In this document: piece after piece, positions 32,774 through 40,809 of the stretch | How positions within the stretch are numbered: position 1 is the first letter of the stretch | Layout of the letters: every line of letters begins with the position of its first letter | Origin: Fusicatenibacter sp. | GTDB lineage: Bacteria > Bacillota > Clostridia > Lachnospirales > Lachnospiraceae | Direction: 5' to 3' | DNA: 41,635 nucleotides | Assembly (NCBI GenBank): GCA_022766945.1 | Contig: JALEOU010000067.1 | Coordinates: 1 to 41,635, forward strand | Notes under the pieces: generated by a model | Told to the model about the DNA's origin: nothing | Databases searched by the model: none | The model's input: the letters and a program-made list of their open reading frames with translations, nothing else | Position numbers and translations under genes: made by a program

Positions 32774-35005
32774 ATGGGGAAAACAAAAGCAAGTGAAAAA
32801 GTACGGTATTTCCAGAACCCGGACGGACCGGTGATCGGAGTGACGGCAAGAGAGCCGATCTGTGTGGAGGGTCTGTATTTCCGTGATGTAAATGGAGACG
32901 GGGTGCTCTCCTGTGCGGGGGACTGGAGAAAATCTCCGAAGGAGAGAGCGGAAGCTCTGGCAAAAGAGCTCTCTGTGGATGAAAAAATCGGTCTTATTTT
33001 CCTTAGCTCCTGGAAAATGGGACTGGAACAGAACAACAAGGATCTGGTGGACGAGACCGGGCTGCTCGATGAGGAGTTCGTTGAGAAAGGTTCCTCGATT
33101 TTTGCAGTCGTATCTACCGAAGGAACCACAAAAATGATCAAAAACTGCCATGTCAGAGAATTTATTCTCCGTGCCAATCCAAAACCGGATGAACTGGCAG
33201 ACTGGATTAACGAGCTGAATCGTGTGGCTGAGGAAGCGGATCATTTTGTACCGGTACTGGTAGTGTCGAATTCACGAAATGAGAATGGCGAGGTTGTATT
33301 CGGTATGAACGATGCTTCCGGTGTATTCGCTGCGTGGCCGGGAACCATGGGAATCGCTGCAGCAATCAAGGGAACCGGAGATCTGTCTCTTGTCGATGAT
33401 TTTGCAGACTGCATCAGAAGAGAATGGGATGCCGTCGGCATGAAAAAGGGCTACATGTATATGGCGGACTGTATGACAGATCCGAGATGGCAGAGAACGT
33501 ATGGTACCTTCGGGGAAGATCCTGAATTGATCCAGGAGATTTTCCGCCGGCTGATTCCGGGCGTGCAGGGAAGCGATTCAGGTGTTACATCAGATGGTGT
33601 TGCCCTGACAGTGAAACACTTCCCGGGAGGCGGTGCCCGTGAGAACGGTTTTGACCCGCATTACAGACAGGGACAGTGGAACGTATATCAGACTCCGGAC
33701 AGCCTTCAGAAATATCATATCAAGGGCTTCCTTCCGGCGATCGAGAAAAAAGCAGCGTCGATTATGCCTTACTATGCAAAACCGGCAAAGGCAAAGAGTG
33801 CGGAGCAGTTTGACCGGAACGGAAATCCTCTGGAATGGATTCCGGTTGGATTTGCATTCAACAGAGCGTTTATCCAGGATATCCTGCGTGATCAGATGGG
33901 ATTTGAAGGCTATGTGAACAGCGATTCCGGTATTGTGCAGAGAATGGCATGGGGCGTGGAAGAGCTGGAAGTGTGCGAAAGGGTTGCTCTGGCAATCAAT
34001 ACCGGTGTGGATATTATCAGCGGATCCTATGACCTGGAAAGCGCAAGAGAAGCCTACGATCGTGGACAGAATGGTTATTATACGACACAGGGACATCCGG
34101 TTCCCGAAGGATACACGCTGGAGCAGATTGTTCTGACGGAGGAGGCTCTGAACCGCGCAGCGGCAAGGACACTGGAAGAGCGTTTTGCACTTGGTGTATT
34201 TGAAAATCCGTATCGTGATCCGGCAAAAGCCGTGGAAGTGGTTGCTACCAAAAAGGACTGGGAGGCAGCAGCGGATGTTCATCGCAAATCCGTGGTACTC
34301 TTAAAGAACGATGGTGCTCTTCCGGTGAAGGCAGGAGCCAAAGTTTATGTGGAGTGCTTTAACAAGAATCCGGAAGCCGCAGCAAGCGCAACTGTCGAAC
34401 TGAAAAAAATGGCAGAAGCAGAAAACGTGGAGCTGGTGGAGGACTATGCGCAGGCAGATATGGCAATTCTCTTTGTGACACCAAGTTCCGGAGAATATTT
34501 CAATGCTACCAAGGGATATCTGGAACTGGATATCTGCGACGGAAAGGAAGTCTGTGACGTAGACGACGAGGGAAGACCTGCCGATACTACACATCTGGAG
34601 ACAACACTCTCCGGAGCAGGAAGGATTGCAAAAATCGCGGATACGGTTCATGCAAACGGCGGAAAAGTAATCTCCAGCATCAATTTCACACTGGCATGGG
34701 AAGTGGGGAATGTGGAAAAATGTTCCGATACATTGCTGGCCGGTTTCGATACCTATCCGTCAGCAATCATGGATGTGATTTTTGGCAGATTTGCTCCGGT
34801 TGGAAAACTTCCGATCACTTTGCCCAAAGATGACAGCGTATTGAAAGTAAATGCGGATGGCGTATGCATATCACCGAACGATGTTCCGGGATATGACAAA
34901 GATCAATACATGCCGGAAGAGATGAAGGACGAAAACGGTAAGGCTTATGCATATCGTGACGCCGCAGGAAATTATTACGAGATGGGATTTGGCTTGAACG
35001 CTTGA
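32774..35005 (+). CDS. Family 3 beta-glucosidase (GH3)
   Basis: A 743-residue retaining beta-glycosidase of GH3, no signal peptide, so cytoplasmic. The (beta/alpha)8 domain shows the substrate-binding KHFPGGG and the nucleophile region GFEGYVNSDSG, where Asp of the SDSG replaces the common SDWG. The second domain follows with VVLLKNDGALPV, and the late PVGKLPITLPKD region leads to a short C-terminal end without a fibronectin domain. It is co-directional with the sugar symporter and probably in its operon. Start ATG 32774 follows ATGGAGG; the ATG at 32762 overlaps that site. Confidence 0.92.
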   Translation: MGKTKASEKVRYFQNPDGPVIGVTAREPICVEGLYFRDVNGDGVLSCAGDWRKSPKERAEALAKELSVDEKIGLIFLSSWKMGLEQNNKDLVDETGLLDEEFVEKGSSIFAVVSTEGTTKMIKNCHVREFILRANPKPDELADWINELNRVAEEADHFVPVLVVSNSRNENGEVVFGMNDASGVFAAWPGTMGIAAAIKGTGDLSLVDDFADCIRREWDAVGMKKGYMYMADCMTDPRWQRTYGTFGEDPELIQEIFRRLIPGVQGSDSGVTSDGVALTVKHFPGGGARENGFDPHYRQGQWNVYQTPDSLQKYHIKGFLPAIEKKAASIMPYYAKPAKAKSAEQFDRNGNPLEWIPVGFAFNRAFIQDILRDQMGFEGYVNSDSGIVQRMAWGVEELEVCERVALAINTGVDIISGSYDLESAREAYDRGQNGYYTTQGHPVPEGYTLEQIVLTEEALNRAAARTLEERFALGVFENPYRDPAKAVEVVATKKDWEAAADVHRKSVVLLKNDGALPVKAGAKVYVECFNKNPEAAASATVELKKMAEAENVELVEDYAQADMAILFVTPSSGEYFNATKGYLELDICDGKEVCDVDDEGRPADTTHLETTLSGAGRIAKIADTVHANGGKVISSINFTLAWEVGNVEKCSDTLLAGFDTYPSAIMDVIFGRFAPVGKLPITLPKDDSVLKVNADGVCISPNDVPGYDKDQYMPEEMKDENGKAYAYRDAAGNYYEMGFGLNA

Positions 35006-35031
35006 CGTGCAGGGCAGTTAGCTGGTAAAAT
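35002..35031 (+). promoter_or_regulatory. Promoter of small Nif11-like gene (TTGACG-18-TAAAAT)
   Basis: The -35 TTGACG (35002-35007) overlaps the GH3 stop codon. The -10 TAAAAT (35026-35031) is 18 bases further on, about 80 bases before the ATG at 35114. Confidence 0.5.
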
Positions 35032-35113
35032 AAGGAAAACGGGCGGTACAGGGTGGTACGATGACGGTACAACTTTGTGCTGCCCTTTTCTATATGGAAA
35101 GTGGGGAAACGAT

Positions 35114-35404
35114 ATGGATAATCTGGTTGAAATGTTGGATGAGTTGTTGAAATGTGCCAGGATGGATGCAAAGCTCAAAGAAGAGCTGCTGGCAACAAGG
35201 CAGGAGAAGAACCCGCTGACTGCTTTCTGTGCAAAATGCCGTGAACTTGGATATCCCGTCTATGATATGGATCTGGCGATGGCGGGCGAGGAGTTTTACG
35301 CGGCAATCAAGAGAAGTACCAATGGCGGAGGTGAGAATTCGCCGGTGCTGGAGGGCGAAGATGATTTTTATGAATTGTTTTTTGCTTCTCTGGAAGAAAA
35401 ATAA
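35114..35404 (+). CDS. Small Nif11-like protein
   Basis: A 96-residue acidic protein. Its first half (LDELLKCARMDAKLKEELL, then PLTAFCAKCRELGYPVYDMDL) follows the helical pattern of the Nif11 domain found in nitrogen-fixation-linked proteins and in leader peptides of some peptide natural products. The second half has a striking RSTNGGGENSPVLEGEDDFYE segment with a triple glycine. No modifying enzymes or exporter lie next to it, so a RiPP role has no local support. The start ATG at 35114 follows GTGGGG; the ribosome site is weak. A perfect 14-bp terminator follows. Confidence 0.65.
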   Translation: MDNLVEMLDELLKCARMDAKLKEELLATRQEKNPLTAFCAKCRELGYPVYDMDLAMAGEEFYAAIKRSTNGGGENSPVLEGEDDFYELFFASLEEK

Positions 35405-35408
35405 AAAA

Positions 35409-35454
35409 GGCGGTGCAGTCCCCCTCGTGTGATCAGGGACTGCACCGCCTTTTT
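35409..35454. terminator. Bidirectional terminator, 14-bp perfect stem
   Basis: GGCGGTGCAGTCCC (35409-35422) pairs perfectly with GGGACTGCACCGCC (35436-35449), flanked by A6 on the left and T5 on the right. It separates convergent transcription of the Nif11-like gene and the carB unit. Confidence 0.9.
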
Positions 35455-35493
35455 CCTGCTTATGTTACAGAAGAAGGAATGCTTTACATTGCT

Positions 35494-35736
35494 TTAGAAA
35501 TACCGGGCGAGATGTGCTGCCAGGAGAGTGTCGTAATCTCCTTCGAGTTCCTCACTGCGGCCGGCATAGCGCAGATTGGTCTCTACTCCGATAGGTTCAT
35601 CGGTATCCGCGTATTCCCAGATATGGTAGGAAAGTCCGCGGTGAACAAAATCAATGCTTCCGCAGCCATCTTCTTCTGTGTATGTGTAGGAAATTTTCTT
35701 TGCTTTCAGCTGTTTCTGAATTTCCGGCATATGCAT
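35494..35736 (-). CDS. Small conserved-looking protein downstream of carB
   Basis: An 80-residue acidic protein I do not recognise. It has a short helix (MPEIQKQLKAKKISY) followed by strand-like stretches (YTYTEEDGCGSIDFVHRGLSYHIWEYA) and a C-terminal helix. No membrane segment or signal peptide. It begins 24 bases after the carB stop, with AGAGGCG upstream of ATG, so it is probably co-transcribed with carB. A second ATG two codons in is an equally good start. Function unknown. Confidence 0.65.
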   Translation of the reverse strand: MHMPEIQKQLKAKKISYTYTEEDGCGSIDFVHRGLSYHIWEYADTDEPIGVETNLRYAGRSEELEGDYDTLLAAHLARYF

Positions 35737-35760
35737 GGATATCGCCTCTTTTGCTGCTTG

Positions 35761-38700
35761 TTATTCTTTCTCACGGATGGAAGCATGGTAATCCTGCAGG
35801 GACCGTACCTCCCCGAGTCCGTGGTGTCGTACATTTTTAATGCCGTTGGCAGTGGCTTTTGCTGCAGCGATGGTAGTCATATAAGGAATCTTGGCCTTGA
35901 TTGCTGCTTTGCGCAGATAGCTGTCGTCGTGGATGCTGTCTTTCCCGATGGGGGAATTAATAATCAGTGAAATCTTGCGGTTGGTAATCAGATCCAGAAT
36001 GTTAGGTCTTCCCTCATACAGCTTTTTGACTTTCTGCGCTTCAATTCCTGCTTCGCGGATCAAATCATAGGTCCCTTCCGTTGCAAGAATCGTAAAGCCA
36101 AGATCGGAAAAACTCTGTGCGACATCGACAACCTCAGCTTTGTCCTTGCGGTTCACGGAGATCAATACCGTACCTTCCAGCGGAAGACACATCTGAGCAG
36201 CCTCCTGTGCCCGATAGAAGGCTTCTCCCCAGGAGTGAGACAGTCCGAGCACTTCGCCTGTCGAGCGCATCTCAGGTCCGAGCACGGGATCCACTTCCTG
36301 GAACATATTGAACGGGAAGACCGCTTCCTTCACACCGTAATAGGGAATCCTCTGCTCCTTTAGTGACGGAACCGGTGAAGGTCTTCCTGTGATTTCGGAG
36401 GTGATGATATCCGTAGCCAGCGGTACCATGCGGATATTGCAGACTTTGGATACCAGCGGAACCGTACGGGAAGCACGTGGATTGGCTTCCAGAACATAGA
36501 CACGGTTGTTTTCGATGGCATACTGCATATTCATAAGACCCTTGACATGCATCTCTTCTGCAATTTTCCGGGTATATTCTTTGATGAGTTCCACATTTTC
36601 CGGTGAAATATGGCGGGAAGGAATGATACATGCGGAATCTCCGGAATGCACTCCGGCAAGTTCAATATGCTCCATGACCGCAGGGACAAAGGCGTGTGTT
36701 CCATCACTGATCGCATCAGCTTCGCATTCCATGGCGTGATTCAGGAAACGGTCAATCAGGATCGGACGATCCGGTGTCACACCGACAGCGGCATTCATAT
36801 AGCCGACCATGCTTTCGTCATCATAGACCACTTCCATACCGCGTCCGCCAAGTACATAAGAAGGACGCACCATAACCGGATATCCGATGTTTGCTGCGAT
36901 AGAGAGCGCTTCCTCCGCAGTTGTAGCCATTCCGGATTCCGGCATGGGAATTTCCAGCTTTTCCATCATGGCGCGGAACAGATCACGGTCTTCGGCCAGG
37001 TCAATGACTGCAGGGGAGGTGCCGAGGATCTTCACACCGTTTTTCTCCAGCTTGGAAGCCAGATTCAGCGGTGTCTGACCGCCAAACTGTGCGATGACTC
37101 CAACAGGCTTTTCTTTCCTGTAGATGGAGAGAACATCCTCCAGAGTCAGAGGTTCAAAATACAGTTTATCGGAAGTATCGTAATCTGTGGAAACGGTCTC
37201 CGGATTGCAGTTTACGATAATGGTCTCAAAGCCCAGCTTCTTCAGCGCCAGAGATGCGTGAACGCAGCAGTAATCAAATTCGATACCCTGACCGATGCGG
37301 TTCGGACCGCCGCCGAGGATCATGACTTTTGGCTTGCCTTCGGACACCGGATTCTTATCCGGTGCGTTGTAAGTAGAGTAGTAGTAAGCACTGTCCTTTG
37401 TGCCGCTGACGTGGACGCCTTCCCAGGCTTCCTCTACGCCAAGACTGATCCGGCGATTGCGAACATCATCTTCCGGAATGGAGAGGATCTGGCTTAAATA
37501 TTTATCAGAGAATCCGTCTTTTTTCGCCTGAATCAACTGTTCATCCGAAGGAAGACTGCCGCTGCATGCTTTGAGGGCTTCTTCCTCTTCCACCAGCTCT
37601 TTCATCTGTTCAATAAAGTAGGTTTTTACCTTTGTGATTTCATGGATTTCCTCTACTGTGGCGCCTTTGCGCAGTGCTTCATACATGATAAAATGACGTT
37701 CGCTGGAAGGGGTAATCAGCATCTTGAGGAGCTGTTCCTTTGTCTTTGCCGGGAAATCACGGACATTTCCGAGACCGTATCTTCCGGTTTCCAGGCTGCG
37801 GATTGCTTTCTGGAATGCTTCTTTGTAGGTCTTTCCGATACTCATAACTTCGCCGACAGCGCGCATCTGCGTTCCGAGTTTATCTTCCACACCTTTGAAT
37901 TTTTCAAACGCCCAGCGGGCAAACTTGATTACAACGTAATCGCCGTCCGGGACGTATTTGTCGAGGGTGCCGTATTTGCCGCAGGGGATATCTTTTAAGG
38001 TAAGACCGGTCGCCAGCATCGCAGATACCAGAGCAATCGGGAAGCCGGTTGCCTTGGAGGCAAGTGCGGAGGAACGGGAAGTTCTCGGGTTGATTTCGAT
38101 TACAACCACACGGTCGGTGACAGGATCATGAGCGAACTGGACATTGGTTCCGCCGATGACCTGAACCGATTCCACGATCCGATAAGCCTGTTCCTGAAGG
38201 CGTTTCTGGCACTCTTCGCTGATGGTCAGCATGGGTGCGGAGCAGAAAGAATCTCCGGTATGGACGCCGAGCGGGTCAATGTTTTCGATAAAGCAGACGG
38301 TGATCATATTGTTGTCCGCATCGCGAACCACTTCCAGTTCCAGCTCTTCCCAGCCAAGGATGGATTCCTCCACGAGAACCTGTCCCACCAGAGAGGCCTG
38401 AAGACCTCTGGCACAGACGGTTTTCAGCTCTTCTACATTATAGACCAGTCCGCCGCCGGCGCCGCCCATCGTATAGGCTGGACGGAGAACAACCGGATAA
38501 CCGAGCCGGTCTGCGATGGCAAGGGCTTCCTCCACACTGTAGGCAACTTCGCTTCTTGCCATCTCAATGCCGATTTTGTTCATGGCTTCCTTAAATTCGA
38601 TTCGGTCTTCACCGCGCTCAATGGCATCCACCTGTACACCGATGACTTTGACCTGATATTTGTCAAGGATTCCTTTTTTGGAAAGCTCGGCACAGAGGTT

Positions 38701-38988
38701 GAGACCGGACTGACCGCCAAGATTTGGCAGCAGGGCATCGGGACGTTCTTTTGCAATAATCTGCTCGAGCCGATCCGCGTTGAGCGGTTCGATGTAAGTA
38801 ACGTCTGCAGTTTCCGGGTCGGTCATAATTGTTGCCGGATTGGAATTGACCAGAACAATTTCGTACCCCAGTTTTTTCAATGCCTTACAGGCCTGAGTGC
38901 CGGAATAATCAAATTCACATGCCTGACCGATCACAATCGGACCAGAGCCGATGATAAGTACTTTGTGAATATCTGTTCTTTGTGACAT
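35761..38988 (-). CDS. carB: Carbamoyl phosphate synthetase large subunit
   Basis: CarB makes carbamoyl phosphate from bicarbonate, ammonia and two ATP for pyrimidine and arginine synthesis. The 1075-residue protein has the full form: two ATP-grasp halves (first starting VLIIGSGPIVIGQACEFDYSG, second VMILGGGPNRIGQGIEFDYCC), each with its EINPRTSRSSALASKATG or EANPRASRTVPLVSK motif. A C-terminal methylglyoxal-synthase-like allosteric domain follows (from about 930). The glutaminase subunit carA is not next to it on either side. Start ATG after CAGGAGG. A short downstream gene follows on the same strand. Confidence 0.97.
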   Translation of the reverse strand: MSQRTDIHKVLIIGSGPIVIGQACEFDYSGTQACKALKKLGYEIVLVNSNPATIMTDPETADVTYIEPLNADRLEQIIAKERPDALLPNLGGQSGLNLCAELSKKGILDKYQVKVIGVQVDAIERGEDRIEFKEAMNKIGIEMARSEVAYSVEEALAIADRLGYPVVLRPAYTMGGAGGGLVYNVEELKTVCARGLQASLVGQVLVEESILGWEELELEVVRDADNNMITVCFIENIDPLGVHTGDSFCSAPMLTISEECQKRLQEQAYRIVESVQVIGGTNVQFAHDPVTDRVVVIEINPRTSRSSALASKATGFPIALVSAMLATGLTLKDIPCGKYGTLDKYVPDGDYVVIKFARWAFEKFKGVEDKLGTQMRAVGEVMSIGKTYKEAFQKAIRSLETGRYGLGNVRDFPAKTKEQLLKMLITPSSERHFIMYEALRKGATVEEIHEITKVKTYFIEQMKELVEEEEALKACSGSLPSDEQLIQAKKDGFSDKYLSQILSIPEDDVRNRRISLGVEEAWEGVHVSGTKDSAYYYSTYNAPDKNPVSEGKPKVMILGGGPNRIGQGIEFDYCCVHASLALKKLGFETIIVNCNPETVSTDYDTSDKLYFEPLTLEDVLSIYRKEKPVGVIAQFGGQTPLNLASKLEKNGVKILGTSPAVIDLAEDRDLFRAMMEKLEIPMPESGMATTAEEALSIAANIGYPVMVRPSYVLGGRGMEVVYDDESMVGYMNAAVGVTPDRPILIDRFLNHAMECEADAISDGTHAFVPAVMEHIELAGVHSGDSACIIPSRHISPENVELIKEYTRKIAEEMHVKGLMNMQYAIENNRVYVLEANPRASRTVPLVSKVCNIRMVPLATDIITSEITGRPSPVPSLKEQRIPYYGVKEAVFPFNMFQEVDPVLGPEMRSTGEVLGLSHSWGEAFYRAQEAAQMCLPLEGTVLISVNRKDKAEVVDVAQSFSDLGFTILATEGTYDLIREAGIEAQKVKKLYEGRPNILDLITNRKISLIINSPIGKDSIHDDSYLRKAAIKAKIPYMTTIAAAKATANGIKNVRHHGLGEVRSLQDYHASIREKE

Positions 38989-39307
38989 GATATGTCCTCC
39001 TGATAGTTTTCTCCCTTAAGTAACGGTATTGCTTAACAATTCCTTTCCTCATTATATCGGAAAGAGGGTATTTACGGAAAGAGAAAACACATAGGAAAAT
39101 GATCTTTGTGCAATGTGATGTAAAAAAAGAGTAAAATTTGATGAAATTTGACGAGATGTGAAAGACTTGCCAGCGATATTTTCTAAAACGCAACCAATGA
39201 CAGGAGGGGGGTGTTGTGATATACTGTTACCATTGCAGAAGTACGAAAAGAAAAAGCCGTTTCCGGAAGCGAATCAGGAAAGCAGGGGCTTTTGGAAAGG
39301 AGGTTAC
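38989..39307. other. Divergent regulatory region of carB and DUF1622 gene
   Basis: This 319-base gap holds a minus-strand TATAAT (39051-39056) that is the likely carB -10; its -35 is weak. The plus-strand promoter of the DUF1622 gene is at 39197-39225. A leader hairpin AAAAAGCC (39249-39256) with GGCTTTT (39288-39294) precedes the DUF1622 ribosome site. I see no clear PyrR-type attenuator or pyrimidine-linked leader peptide. Confidence 0.55.
39197..39225 (+). promoter_or_regulatory. DUF1622 gene promoter (ATGACA-17-TATACT, extended -10)
   Basis: A -35 ATGACA (39197-39202), 17-base spacer and -10 TATACT (39220-39225) with TG at the extended position. Start of transcription is about 75 bases before the ATG at 39308. 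Confidence 0.65.
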
Positions 39308-39631
39308 ATGGAACTACTTCAGAGTATATTGAATATTTTTGCTGAATATGCGATTCTGCTGTTTGAATATGTGGGAGTCGGTATTATTGCGATTGCCGGT
39401 ATCAAAGGCCTTGTCAATTATGTGACGCGAAAGCCTGAGACAAGGCTGGAACTTGCTAAGGGTCTGGCTATGGGACTGGAGTTTAAGCTTGGCAGCGAGA
39501 TTCTTCGAACGGTTGTTGTGCGTGAAATGACAGAGATTCTGTTTGTGGCGGGAATCATTGTACTGCGTGCAGTGCTTACGGTGCTGATCCACTGGGAGAT
39601 TAAGAACGAAGAGACCCAGAGCAGTATCTGA
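39308..39631 (+). CDS. DUF1622 family membrane protein
   Basis: A 107-residue protein with two to three hydrophobic segments (ILLFEYVGVGIIAIAGIKGLV near 17-37 and ILFVAGIIVLRAVLTVLIHW near 76-96). The middle loop TRLELAKGLAMGLEFKLGSEILRTVV is the conserved part of DUF1622, a small membrane family of unknown role. Start ATG after AAAGGAGG. It is a single-gene unit; the ireB operon promoter lies about 85 bases downstream. Confidence 0.8.
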   Translation: MELLQSILNIFAEYAILLFEYVGVGIIAIAGIKGLVNYVTRKPETRLELAKGLAMGLEFKLGSEILRTVVVREMTEILFVAGIIVLRAVLTVLIHWEIKNEETQSSI

Positions 39632-39716
39632 ATGTGCAGGCATGAACTGCCGCTTTTCGGGCTGCATATTTGGGATCAATTCGGGATAGAATATATTACA
39701 ATGTTCAAATTGGCAA

Positions 39717-39745
39717 TTGAAATTTAGCAGAATATGTATTAAAAT
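39717..39745 (+). promoter_or_regulatory. ireB operon promoter (TTGAAA-17-TAAAAT)
   Basis: A -35 TTGAAA (39717-39722) and -10 TAAAAT (39740-39745), 17 bases apart. The leader to the ATG at 39782 is short, about 30 bases. Confidence 0.65.
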
Positions 39746-39781
39746 AAAAAATGATATCAATAAATCGAGGGCGTGAAAAAT

Positions 39782-40048
39782 ATGTCAGGTGTAAGCAACA
39801 ACACACAATATTTTAAAGTAAAAACAGAACCAGAGATTCAGGTCAAGGAAGTGCTGAAGACAGTCTACAATGCAATGGCAGAGAAAGGGTATAATCCTGT
39901 CAATCAGATTGTCGGTTATATCATGTCCGGTGACCCGACCTATATCACGAGCTATAAGGGTGCACGGAGCATGATTATGAAGGTAGAGCGTGATGAGCTG
40001 GTTGAGGAACTGCTCAAAGAGTACATCAAAAATGAGTCCTGGAAATGA
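39782..40048 (+). CDS. ireB: IreB family regulatory phosphoprotein (UPF0297)
   Basis: An 88-residue protein of the IreB/YrzL family. In Enterococcus, IreB is phosphorylated by the Ser/Thr kinase IreK and tunes cephalosporin resistance and cell-wall stress. The conserved core is clear: FKVKTEPEIQVKEVLKTVYNAMAEKGYNPVNQIVGYIMSGDPTYITSYKGAR. Start ATG 39782 after GAGGGCG; the GTG nine bases upstream is a possible alternative. It is followed 12 bases later by ruvX, the usual order in Firmicutes, but alaS, a common upstream neighbour, is absent. Confidence 0.93.
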   Translation: MSGVSNNTQYFKVKTEPEIQVKEVLKTVYNAMAEKGYNPVNQIVGYIMSGDPTYITSYKGARSMIMKVERDELVEELLKEYIKNESWK

Positions 40049-40060
40049 GCGTAGTCAGTC

Positions 40061-40498
40061 ATGAGAATAATGGGATTGGATTACGGATCAAAAACAGTAG
40101 GGGTGGCAGTCAGTGATCCTTTGGGGTTCACTGCCCAGGGAGTGGAAATTATCCGCAGAAAATCGGAGAATAAGCTGCGTCAGACGCTGGCAAGAATTGA
40201 TGAACTGATCAGAGAATACGGCGTTGAGATGCTTGTTCTTGGATTACCGAAACACATGAATAATGATATGGGAGAGCGGGCCAATAAGTCACTGGAGTTT
40301 CAGGAAATACTGAAGAAACGGACAGGCCTGCCTGTTGTCATGTGGGATGAGCGATTGACTACAGTGGAAGCAGACCGGACCATGATGGACGCAGGAATTC
40401 GAAGAGAACATCGAAAAGAGTATGTGGATATGCTTGCAGCGGTGTTTATTCTGCAGGGGTATCTGGATTATCTTGCCAATCAGAAGGCGGAAGAGTAA
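40061..40498 (+). CDS. ruvX: Holliday junction resolvase-like RuvX/YqgF
   Basis: A 145-residue RNase H-fold nuclease. The N-terminal [22 protein letters not shown] holds the first catalytic Asp, and [17 protein letters not shown] plus [10 protein letters not shown] hold the remaining conserved acids. The YqgF family acts in rRNA 5'-end maturation and may resolve Holliday junctions. Part of the ireB-ruvX-yrzB operon; gaps of 12 and 19 bases to its neighbours. Confidence 0.95.
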   Translation: MRIMGLDYGSKTVGVAVSDPLGFTAQGVEIIRRKSENKLRQTLARIDELIREYGVEMLVLGLPKHMNNDMGERANKSLEFQEILKKRTGLPVVMWDERLTTVEADRTMMDAGIRREHRKEYVDMLAAVFILQGYLDYLANQKAEE

Positions 40499-40517
40499 TT
40501 GGATAAGGGAATATTGT

Positions 40518-40778
40518 ATGGAGAAAATAATTTTTACTGCAGATGATGGAAGCAGTGTAGAGTTTTACGTGGAGGAACAGACCAGAATTAACGGGACAAA
40601 TTATCTTCTGGTATCGGACTCTGCGGAAGATGAGGCGAATGCCTACATCCTGAAAGATATCTCAGAGGATTCACAGGCAGAGGGAGAATACGTTATGGTG
40701 GAGGACGATGTGGAGTTCGATGCTGTATCCGGCGTATTTGCTTCTATGCTTGAGGGAGACGCAGAGATTACATTTTAA
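40518..40778 (+). CDS. yrzB: DUF1292 (YrzB-like) small protein
   Basis: An 86-residue acidic protein of the DUF1292 family, recognised by its MEKIIFTADDGSSVEFYVEEQTRINGTNYLLVSD start, and by its place after ireB and ruvX. The function is unknown. About a quarter of residues are Asp or Glu. Start ATG with a weak AAGGGA site. Confidence 0.88.
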   Translation: MEKIIFTADDGSSVEFYVEEQTRINGTNYLLVSDSAEDEANAYILKDISEDSQAEGEYVMVEDDVEFDAVSGVFASMLEGDAEITF

Positions 40779-40809
40779 TACTCAGAATGAAATTGCGCGG
40801 AGGTGCTAG

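Noticed and set aside
36610-37497. 295-residue open frame on the plus strand inside carB
   Set aside because: Antisense shadow of the strongly conserved CarB frame.
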